From the NCBI GenBank assembly GCA_964631325.1, contig CAZVWJ010000089.1:1-6108 (forward strand): DNA of 6,108 bases. Direction: 5' to 3'. Positions within the stretch are counted from its first letter, which is position 1. Every line of letters starts with the position of its first letter. Positions 1-5,703 of the stretch are shown here, piece after piece. The stretch is from CAZVWJ01 sp964631325 (GTDB lineage Bacteria > T1Sed10-126). The notes under the pieces are model-generated. The model saw only the letters and a list, made by a program, of their open reading frames with translations, was not told the origin of the DNA and did not search any database. Made by a program: the position numbers and the translations under genes.

Positions 1-27
1 AGCAATGGCATGGAACATGTTTTTGTA

Positions 28-102
28 AACTTAATTCAACTTAATATGAGGGGGGGTAGAGGAGATATTTAATCAATTTTGAATTATTAAGTGAATCAAG
101 TT
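28..102. repeat. Imperfect long inverted repeat in the porin leader
   Basis: The arm 28-46 pairs with 85-102 over about 18 base pairs with one mismatch (33/97) and one bulged base (38). The left arm is itself a 10-base-spaced direct repeat of AACTTAAT (28-35 and 38-45). The right arm reads ATTAAGTGAATCAAGTT. The loop of about 38 bases holds a run of seven G (50-56) followed by TAGAGGAG. No T-tract follows the right arm, so this is not a standard intrinsic terminator. It could be a folded RNA, paired operator sites for a regulator, or the remains of an element. What is seen is the pairing; any role is inference. Confidence 0.5.
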
Positions 103-186
103 AACAGATTGTATATGTAAGGAGGGATTTGTGATTTTTTAGGTGCATATTATTTTGCAATTAAATAGCTTCATTTAGTATTTAGC

Positions 187-192
187 TACAAT
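187..192 (+). promoter_or_regulatory. Candidate -10 element of the porin promoter
   Basis: TACAAT matches the housekeeping -10 consensus TATAAT at five of six positions and lies in a very AT-rich stretch. Transcription would begin near 199, giving a leader of about 27 bases. No convincing -35 box sits at 16-18 bases upstream; TTGCAA at 155-160 is too far away. This is therefore a weak call. Confidence 0.25.
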
Positions 193-209
193 AATATTAC
201 AAACAACAT

Positions 210-216
210 TAAGGAG
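210..216 (+). promoter_or_regulatory. Ribosome binding site deciding the porin start
   Basis: TAAGGAG is followed by 3 bases to the ATG at 220 and by 9 bases to the ATG at 226. The second spacing is in the usual range and the first is too short. Start 226 is therefore preferred. Confidence 0.6.
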
Positions 217-225
217 TGTATGAAA

Positions 226-1347
226 ATGGATAGAAAAAAAGTGGTTTTTGGAACCATTTTGTTTTTGGCTATTCTTTTGATTGGCTCACCTGTATTAGCG
301 GCGGGAACCATTGTAACTTCCCAGTATAATATGGAGATTTACGGATTTGTAAAAGCGGATTTTATGTATGATGACGCTGGCAACGCAGTTGGAGAGCTTC
401 TATCTTTTACGAATTCCGATGTTGATACCAGTGCAGATTTTCGTGCCTCAGGTAGGATGAGCCGACTTGGCTTTAAGATTAGCAAAGATAATTTTATTGG
501 TAAGGTTGAAGGAGATTTTTATGGGCTTGGTGGTTCCCACACAGGTTTTCGCCTTCGACACGCCTACGGCAAAGTAAATATGGGTAATTTCGAAGTTTTG
601 CTTGGACAAACTTGGCATTTGACTCCTCTGGAACTGCCAGGGTCAAATAACTTTATGTGCTTTGGTTATAACGGTGCCCTGTGGCATCGCGTTCCCCAGG
701 CGCGGCTCACCTATAATTTTGCCGATAATTTCAGCGCGGCAGTTGCTGTAGCTCACCCGACCAACGACGTCGCCGAAGCTGACAATGAAGCAACCAGTTC
801 CGAGGAACCGTTAATTGAGGCTCAGATTTCTAAAGGGTTCGGTTTTGGCGAGCTGACCCTCAGCGGTGCTATGGGAACCTGGGAAGATACTGCTGGCGAA
901 AGCGGCGATATAGAATTGGTGGATCTCGGTTATAGTTTTGATTTACCCGCCAGTATGAAGCTGAACGGCCAAATCTGGAGCGGTCAGAACCTCCAGGATT
1001 TCCTCGGTTCGCCCGGAATGGGGTATGCCGGCAACGAGGTCGAGGCAAAAGGTGGTTTTGCCAACCTTACTTATGATCTCGGCGGTAAAAAAGCCGTAAA
1101 CCTTGCTTACGGCGTAAGCAACCCGGACGAGAATTCTTCGATTCAGAACTGGTATTCGAAGAATACCACAATGCTCATGAACTACGAGTTTCCCCTGGCT
1201 TCTGTAGCCACCCTGTCGGTGGAATACGCTCGGAATACTACGGAATATTCAGCTGGGGACGTGCAATATAATGCGGCCCAGGATGAGGAGGGTGATCAGG
1301 AACTGGAAGACAACCACTTCCAGTTTAGCGCAATTTTCCCATTCTAA
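226..1347 (+). CDS. DcaP-like outer-membrane porin
   Basis: This encodes a beta-barrel outer-membrane channel, probably for small polar or anionic solutes. From start 226 it is 373 residues. A short basic N-end and a hydrophobic core lead to a signal-peptidase site SPVLA/AG after about residue 25. The mature protein opens with IYGFVKADFMYDD (about 38-50), then RLGFKIS (80-86), FRLRHAYGK (108-116) and LLGQTW (125-130). This series is typical of DcaP-type and related trimeric porins. Alternating polar/hydrophobic strands run to the end, which is the C-terminal Phe (IFPF) expected of a BAM substrate. The N-terminal coiled coil of Acinetobacter DcaP is absent. A very acidic stretch (about 352-363) lies just before the last strand and is probably an extracellular loop. 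The next gene encodes a periplasmic binding protein, which suggests a joint role in solute capture. The family call is by motif recognition; the substrate is unknown. Confidence 0.85.
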   Translation: MDRKKVVFGTILFLAILLIGSPVLAAGTIVTSQYNMEIYGFVKADFMYDDAGNAVGELLSFTNSDVDTSADFRASGRMSRLGFKISKDNFIGKVEGDFYGLGGSHTGFRLRHAYGKVNMGNFEVLLGQTWHLTPLELPGSNNFMCFGYNGALWHRVPQARLTYNFADNFSAAVAVAHPTNDVAEADNEATSSEEPLIEAQISKGFGFGELTLSGAMGTWEDTAGESGDIELVDLGYSFDLPASMKLNGQIWSGQNLQDFLGSPGMGYAGNEVEAKGGFANLTYDLGGKKAVNLAYGVSNPDENSSIQNWYSKNTTMLMNYEFPLASVATLSVEYARNTTEYSAGDVQYNAAQDEEGDQELEDNHFQFSAIFPF

Positions 1348-1456
1348 AATTAGGCTGTTGTTTTGCTTGGGTTTGGGGGAAGAGGTAATGGGACAAGTTG
1401 AAGTTTTGGGGTAAGAAAGAAGTTGATTTTCAAAGAGTAAAACAAATTTTTCTGAC

Positions 1457-1462
1457 AGGTGA
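1457..1462 (+). promoter_or_regulatory. Ribosome binding site deciding the binding-protein start
   Basis: AGGTGA lies 6 bases before the ATG at 1469 but only 3 bases before the in-frame GTG at 1466. It therefore supports ATG 1469 as the start. The preceding 109-base gap (1348-1456) shows no terminator-like hairpin, so read-through from the porin gene is possible. Confidence 0.6.
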
Positions 1463-1468
1463 TTCGTG

Positions 1469-2743
1469 ATGAGTTTTTACAGTGAGAGGTTAGGTGGAGT
1501 TTTATTAACGGGGGTGATTTTGATTACTGTCGCTATAGCGGCGCAGGCGGCCCCGGTCAATATCGGGTTGAATTACCCTAAGACCGGTCCATACAGTGCA
1601 ATGGGCAAAGCACAGTTGCAAGCGGCCAAGCTAGCAACCAGTGAAATTAATGAGGCCGGTGGTATTAAAGGCCGCGAAATTAATCTCATAACCCGCGACA
1701 CGAAATCAAAACCCTCTTTGGCGAAACAAAATGTAACTGAGTTAATTGATGATCACGGAGCCAAAATGGTTTTTGGCGGTTCTTCTAGTGCCGTAGCTAT
1801 CGCTTCGGGTAAAGTGGCTCGTAGTAAGCAGGTTCCTTATTTTGGGACCCTTACCTATTCGAATGCGACTACTGGCAAAGAGGGCCACCGGTTTATGATG
1901 CGTGAGTGTTACAATGCTTATATGGGGGCCAAGGTCCTGGGAGATTATATGAAGAAAAATCTTAGTGGGAAGAAATTTTTCTATATCACTGCGGATTACA
2001 CGTGGGGTTGGTCCACGGAGGATTCAATCAGGAAATTCAGTAACACTACTGATGAAAGCAAACATCCCGGCACCACCACTCCCTTCCCCGGGGCCACTCC
2101 CCTGGATTTTAAAAAGGCTTTAACCCTTGCCAATGCCAATAATCCGGATGTGATAGTTTTAGTTCTATTTGGTAGTGATATGACAAACTGTATGGCTCAA
2201 CTGACTTCAATGGGCTTGAAAGGTAAGGTTGATGAAGTGATTGTGCCTAACCTGACTCTTGGTATGGCCAAAGGTGGTGGCCCCCAGGTTATGGCGGGCG
2301 CTATCGGAGCCCTTCCTTGGAGTTGGAATATCCCTTTCGAGAAGGGGTATGAGCGGGGCAAAAAGTTTGTAAATAATTTTGCTGAAGAATATGAAGGTTA
2401 TCCTTCCACCAGTGCCGCTTCGGCCTACAGTATCCTTTATGAATACGAGCGCGGTGTCGAAAAGGCTGGTACCTTTGAGGGCAAAGAAGTAATTAAAGCG
2501 CTTGAAGGGACCGAGTATAAGCTTTTGAAGGGCAAGCAACGCTGGCGAAAATTTGATCATCAGAATATTCAGTCGGTTTTCGCAGTTCGCTGTAAACCGC
2601 GTAAAGAGGTGTTGAAGGATAAATTCAATCAGGATTATTTTGAAATAATCAAAGAGATGTCTGGTGAAAAGGCGGCTCGCACCAGATCCCAGTGGAACAA
2701 AGTCCGTGAGGAGGCCGGTAAGCCGACTCAGTTAAAATGGTGA
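1469..2743 (+). CDS. Periplasmic solute-binding protein, branched-chain amino acid ABC type
   Basis: A 424-residue secreted binding protein of the Peripla_BP_6 / LivJ-like class (type I periplasmic fold), which binds amino acids, amides, urea or aromatic acids in different members. A hydrophobic segment (about 9-25) ends in AAQA/APV, a signal-peptidase I site after residue 27; no lipobox cysteine is present, so it should be soluble in the periplasm. Family hallmarks are YPKTGPYSAMGK (36-47), SEINEAGGIKGREI (58-71), the ligand-loop GGSSSAVAIASGK (103-115), GTLTYSNATTG (126-136), ITADYTWGWS (173-182) and FDHQNIQ (362-368). Three cysteines (147, 241, 375) are present. The C-terminus is lysine-rich. 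No permease or ATPase genes accompany it here; its neighbours are a porin and a chemoreceptor, so it may feed a distant transporter or act as a sensing partner. The ligand cannot be named from sequence. Confidence 0.88.
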   Translation: MSFYSERLGGVLLTGVILITVAIAAQAAPVNIGLNYPKTGPYSAMGKAQLQAAKLATSEINEAGGIKGREINLITRDTKSKPSLAKQNVTELIDDHGAKMVFGGSSSAVAIASGKVARSKQVPYFGTLTYSNATTGKEGHRFMMRECYNAYMGAKVLGDYMKKNLSGKKFFYITADYTWGWSTEDSIRKFSNTTDESKHPGTTTPFPGATPLDFKKALTLANANNPDVIVLVLFGSDMTNCMAQLTSMGLKGKVDEVIVPNLTLGMAKGGGPQVMAGAIGALPWSWNIPFEKGYERGKKFVNNFAEEYEGYPSTSAASAYSILYEYERGVEKAGTFEGKEVIKALEGTEYKLLKGKQRWRKFDHQNIQSVFAVRCKPRKEVLKDKFNQDYFEIIKEMSGEKAARTRSQWNKVREEAGKPTQLKW

Positions 2744-2756
2744 GGTTCCTTAAATA

Positions 2757-2814
2757 GGTTTTTCCTCCGTCTTTCTCTCTTCCCTGCTTAAGCAGGGAAG
2801 AGCGGCGGAGACCT
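2757..2814. repeat. Nested palindrome after the binding-protein gene (possible terminator or REP-like element)
   Basis: The core 2777-2802 is a perfect 26-base palindrome: an 11-bp stem CTCTTCCCTGC / GCAGGGAAGAG around TTAA. It is enclosed by CTCCG (2765-2769) pairing with CGGAG (2806-2810), then by AGGT (2756-2759) pairing with ACCT (2811-2814). It begins 14 bases after the stop codon. There is no T-tract directly after it on either strand, so it is not a textbook intrinsic terminator. A transcript-end stabiliser or a dispersed palindromic repeat are equally possible. Confidence 0.6.
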
Positions 2815-2820
2815 TAAAAA

Positions 2821-2904
2821 ATTATTCTGGCGATATTTGTTTTAACTTGGGGATTTGCTTTGGCCGGGGTATTTGTTTGGAAGCGAATTTTCGGGTTAAA
2901 GTGA
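2821..2904 (+). other. Possible 27-codon hydrophobic small ORF or remnant
   Basis: This frame opens after a TAA at 2815-2817 and runs to the TGA at 2902-2904. It would encode a hydrophobic segment with LAIFVLTWGFALAGVFVW followed by KRIFGLK, which has the shape of a single membrane helix with a positive inside tail. No ATG, GTG or TTG starts it near the beginning; only ATT (2821, 2824) or CTG (2827) are available. GGAG at 2807-2810 lies 10 bases before 2821 but is inside the outer stem of the palindrome. It could be a rare-start micro-protein, the tail of a decayed gene, or chance in T-rich DNA. I do not recognise it. Confidence 0.2.
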
Positions 2905-2923
2905 ACTCCTGGTTGGGAGATTT
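2897..2923 (+). promoter_or_regulatory. Weak candidate flagellar-type (sigma-28/SigD) promoter for the chemoreceptor
   Basis: TAAA at 2897-2900 is followed by exactly 15 bases and then GGAGATTT (2916-2923). The consensus is TAAA-N15-GCCGATAA, so the -35 box and spacing fit but only four of eight -10 bases match. The position, about 30 bases before the start codon, is sensible. Chemoreceptor genes are often under this sigma factor. A better -10 match, GGCGATAT at 2829-2836, lacks a TAAA box at the right distance (10 bases instead of about 15). Confidence 0.2.
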
Positions 2924-2939
2924 AATTTTTTTATTTTTT

Positions 2940-2945
2940 GGAGGT
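2940..2945 (+). promoter_or_regulatory. Ribosome binding site deciding a TTG start
   Basis: GGAGGT is a near-perfect Shine-Dalgarno sequence lying 7 bases before TTG at 2953. The longest reading frame begins at TTG 2938, which overlaps this site and cannot use it. ATG 2995 has no good site. The start is therefore TTG 2953. Confidence 0.75.
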
Positions 2946-2952
2946 TTTTATT

Positions 2953-5439
2953 TTGAAAATCTTTTTCGCCTCATTGGGTGGATATTTTAGTAAAATGAAT
3001 ATCCGGGGGAAGATTGTGACTGTAATTAGTATTCTGGTAGTAGTTTCTCTGTCGTTGGTTTCCCTAATTATCTATTATCAATCTAATGGTTGGTTTCAAA
3101 CCATAGTTCTCGAACGCTTAAGTATTGGCAGGCGTTTTTATAAAAATAAGTTTAATGGTCTGAAAGAGCAGCAAATATCTGCAGTAGAAGGAATGGCTGC
3201 TGACGGAAATATCCAGGGGCAGGTTTCAATTCTTACGGATTTAATGAAGGATAAAAGTAATATAAGCTTTTCTTCCGCTTATATATCAATTGGAAAGCAG
3301 TTGTCGCAAAAAGCCGCTGATAAAATAAAACGGCTTGATCGTGATTTTTTAGGTTTTTATTCTCCCCGAGGAAAACTTATTGCCTTTGCCGCTTATCAAC
3401 AAGATAAATTACTCCGGGGTTGGATCACCGGGGTAGGAAATTATGTAACTTATCAACCGGAACAAGAAAGTGAAATTTCTGGAACCCCGAGTTTTGTAAA
3501 CGCTGAAACGTCGCGGATGGTTGAGGAATCAGTTACCTTTTTTCAATCCCAAAGGACTAAGCAAGGCAAGAGAGTTTTTATAACTACTGGTGTCCTCCTG
3601 GGGAACGGTAATGACACGGGTAACTCCCCGATGATAGTTATAAGGAAAGAACTTGACGTGGAGTTAGCCAAGAAAATTTCTCGACTTGCCGGGGTGGAGG
3701 TTGCCTTTTTTACGGGGAAACAATATCTGGCAGGAACTTTAGAAGGTAAGGACTATTCACAATTAGAAGGGAAAGTTGGAGAAAAATTAAGGGGGGAGAA
3801 TTCGGCTAAGAATAATTTTGAGTTTGGTAAATGTAAAATTCAACGATTAGTATATCGGGCGGGCTTGGGTTATAATGAGTGCTTATTGCCGCTTAAAAGT
3901 GGGGGCAAACTAGTAGGGGCAACCAGTCTAATGTATTCTCAGGAGTATGCAAATCAAAAATCCACTGAAGTGCTAACGCTGTTAGGTGCCTTAACTGTTT
4001 TGATTGCGTTAATTGGAAGTGGATTGGGGGTATGGTTTTCCCACTCCATTTCTTCACCATTACAGAAGGTTACCGAGTTGGCTCATTCTATAGCTCGGGG
4101 TGATATAAGCCAGAAAAGTTTGTCAATGAATAGAGCTGATGAAATCGGAAGTTTGGCCGAGGCATTCGATAAAATGATTACCCATTTGTCTATTCTAACC
4201 AAGCAAGCGGGAGCCGTGGCTAAGGGTGATTTCAGTGCAAAAGTTTTAGATAAGAAAGTAGAAGGCGATTTGGGGGAAGCTTTTTCAGTGATGATCGAGG
4301 AGGCTCGGGAAACTGCTCGTATAAAGGAGGCCCTTGCTGCGGATATGAATTCGATTTTAGAAGCTTTGGAAAAAATGCAGCAAGGAGAATATTCTATTAA
4401 TTTGAGTCTTGATACTAGTGATTCTAATGTCCAAAAATTGGGAGAGAATATTAATCAACTTGCCTCAGCTTTAGGCGATATTCAACAACAGGCCCAAGCT
4501 ATCGCAGAAGGGAAGTTTAATGCTGATATTCTTAACAAAGAAATCGAAGGAGAGCTTGGCGACGCTTTATCAACTATGGTCAGTAATTTACGCGATATGA
4601 TAAATACTTTGCGTAATGCTGCAGAAGAAGCGCTGGAAACGAGTGAGGGCGTACTGTCAGCTAGCGAAGAGTTAAATCAAATTGCCGATGAGCAAAATCG
4701 AGAAGTGGAAGAAGCCTCTTCTGCGATGACGGAACTCTCACAGTCGATTGATGAGGTCTCTGACCGTGCGGAACGGGGTTACAAGATAGCGGAAGAGTCG
4801 CAGGAATTTGCAAATAAAGGTGGTCAGCGGGTGGCGGAAGTTATCGAGGAAATGGAAAAAATTAGAGAAAACGTAAATAAGATAGCCACTCAGATAGATG
4901 AACTCGGTGAAGCCGGCGAGGAGATCGGGAAGATTGTTGGAGTAATCTCTAATATATCTGAGCAGACATCATTGTTAGCTTTAAATGCAGCGATAGAAGC
5001 GGCCCGAGCCGGTGAACAGGGCAAGGGATTTGCAGTAGTGGCTGATGAAGTTTCAGAGTTGGCCGAACGTTCGGGATCTTCTGCCAAGGAAATTGAAGAG
5101 TTAATCGATGAAGTTCAAAATCAAACGAGCCAGAGCGTGGAAGCGATGGGGGAAGGAACTGAGCGGGTTCAAAAAGGTACGAAGGTAGTGGATAAAACCG
5201 GGGAGGCCCTGGAGAACATAATGGAGAAGACAAACCGGACGCTGGAAGAGATGGAAGGCATAGCTTCAGTTATAAATCAGCAATCATCGGCAGCCGATGA
5301 AGTAGCAAGTTCGGTGGAGAATGTGAATCAAACATCGGCCGAGGTGAACAATAGCGCAGATGATTTGGTTAACCAGGGAAAGAAGTTAGAAAAAGTAGTG
5401 AAAAAGTTAGAACAGGTAGCGGCCCAATTTCAAGTATAA
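2953..5439 (+). CDS. Methyl-accepting chemotaxis protein with periplasmic sensor and four tandem HAMP units
   Basis: A transmembrane chemoreceptor that controls CheA/CheW and thus flagellar or other motility; 828 residues from TTG 2953. TM1 is about 21-42, followed by a periplasmic sensor of about 300 residues (43-338). This has a double-CACHE look (perhaps dCache_3), with FLGFYSPRGKLIAFA in the first half and ISRLAGVEVAFFTG in the second. TM2 is about 339-363. Four HAMP-like units follow: 364-416 (with DEIGSLAEAFDKM), 413-452, 467-507 and 508-549. The signalling domain has the canonical tip around 661-707, including ISEQTSLLALNAAIEAARAG and GKGFAVVADEV, with tip Glu688. About 140 residues lie on either side of the tip, consistent with one of the longer symmetric MCP classes. 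No NWETF-like CheR tether is present; the end is AAQFQV. The only two cysteines (294, 310) are both in the sensor. The ligand is unknown; the adjacent binding protein is an obvious candidate partner. Confidence 0.93.
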   Translation: MKIFFASLGGYFSKMNIRGKIVTVISILVVVSLSLVSLIIYYQSNGWFQTIVLERLSIGRRFYKNKFNGLKEQQISAVEGMAADGNIQGQVSILTDLMKDKSNISFSSAYISIGKQLSQKAADKIKRLDRDFLGFYSPRGKLIAFAAYQQDKLLRGWITGVGNYVTYQPEQESEISGTPSFVNAETSRMVEESVTFFQSQRTKQGKRVFITTGVLLGNGNDTGNSPMIVIRKELDVELAKKISRLAGVEVAFFTGKQYLAGTLEGKDYSQLEGKVGEKLRGENSAKNNFEFGKCKIQRLVYRAGLGYNECLLPLKSGGKLVGATSLMYSQEYANQKSTEVLTLLGALTVLIALIGSGLGVWFSHSISSPLQKVTELAHSIARGDISQKSLSMNRADEIGSLAEAFDKMITHLSILTKQAGAVAKGDFSAKVLDKKVEGDLGEAFSVMIEEARETARIKEALAADMNSILEALEKMQQGEYSINLSLDTSDSNVQKLGENINQLASALGDIQQQAQAIAEGKFNADILNKEIEGELGDALSTMVSNLRDMINTLRNAAEEALETSEGVLSASEELNQIADEQNREVEEASSAMTELSQSIDEVSDRAERGYKIAEESQEFANKGGQRVAEVIEEMEKIRENVNKIATQIDELGEAGEEIGKIVGVISNISEQTSLLALNAAIEAARAGEQGKGFAVVADEVSELAERSGSSAKEIEELIDEVQNQTSQSVEAMGEGTERVQKGTKVVDKTGEALENIMEKTNRTLEEMEGIASVINQQSSAADEVASSVENVNQTSAEVNNSADDLVNQGKKLEKVVKKLEQVAAQFQV

Positions 5440-5478
5440 GACAAGTAATAGCAAATTAACTAACAGAAAATAATATTG

Positions 5479-5641
5479 TAACTACTCACCTAATCTTTTC
5501 CCCCTTAATGGGGGAAAATACAAAGGGGGGTGAAAAAGAGTTTAAAAGGACCTTTAACTTCGATATTTTATCGACTGAGCTAAATTGTCTCCCTCACCCT
5601 GGCCCTCTCCCGCCAGGGGAGAGGGGATAGGTGAGTAGTTA
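5479..5641. mobile_element. MITE-like element of 163 bases with 14-base perfect terminal inverted repeats
   Basis: TAACTACTCACCTA (5479-5492) is the exact reverse complement of TAGGTGAGTAGTTA (5628-5641). Each arm carries its own hairpin: TTTTCCCCC/GGGGGAAAA with loop TTAAT (5496-5518) on the left, and CCCTCTCCC/GGGAGAGGG with loop GCCAG (5603-5625) on the right. Each hairpin is flanked by TCACC and GGTGA (5486-5490 with 5529-5533; 5594-5598 with 5630-5634), so the two arms look like diverged inverted copies of one module. The centre has a further small hairpin TCGATA/TATCGA (5560-5574). There is no ORF. Ends in TA would fit a TA target duplication as in IS630/Tc1-type MITEs, but that assignment is inference. 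The CCTCACCCTGGCCCTCTCCC motif on the right is, from memory, a frequent intergenic repeat in many bacteria. The hairpins might also end chemoreceptor transcripts. Confidence 0.6.
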
Positions 5642-5660
5642 TCTCCGTCCTTTCGATTGA

Positions 5661-5701
5661 TCCACAGATTACATAGATTATAGTTTAAATCTGCGTTAAT
5701 C
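5661..5701. repeat. Truncated CAGATTA-type dispersed repeat
   Basis: The stretch TCCACAGATTACATAGATTA followed by TTTAAATCTGCGTTAATC resembles a dispersed inverted repeat commonly seen between genes in bacterial genomes (recognised from memory). CAGATT (5665-5670) pairs with AATCTG (5688-5693). The left arm starts GATTGATCCACAG, but the matching right end (a TGTGGATCAATC-like sequence) is missing; the similarity stops at 5701, two bases before the proposed intron start. Confidence 0.4.
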
Positions 5702-5703
5702 AG

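Noticed and set aside
2..28. In-frame AMAWNMFL followed by TAA at the left edge, possibly the tail of an upstream gene
   Set aside because: It has only eight codons, with no way to tell coding from chance; no family signal.
1388..1414. Eight-codon ORF (MGQVEVLG) with a purine-rich stretch in front, between porin and binding protein
   Set aside because: It is too short to support, and the G-rich region around it makes a chance ribosome-like site likely.
2207..2560. 117-codon frame on the minus strand
   Set aside because: It is antisense to the well-supported binding-protein gene and has no ribosome site or family motif.
4890..5233. Two overlapping minus-strand frames (65 and 94 codons)
   Set aside because: Both are antisense shadows of the conserved chemoreceptor tip coding sequence; low-complexity Ser/Pro-rich translations are typical of this.
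5643..5654. CTCCGTCCTTTC, nearly repeated as CTCCGTCTTTC at 2765-2775
   Set aside because: An 11-12 base pyrimidine-rich similarity is too short to claim a shared repeat without other copies.
5664..5701. Consideration of a CRISPR array or att site in the CAGATTA stretch
   Set aside because: There is only one degenerate unit, with no regular spacer spacing, no integrase and no tRNA nearby.
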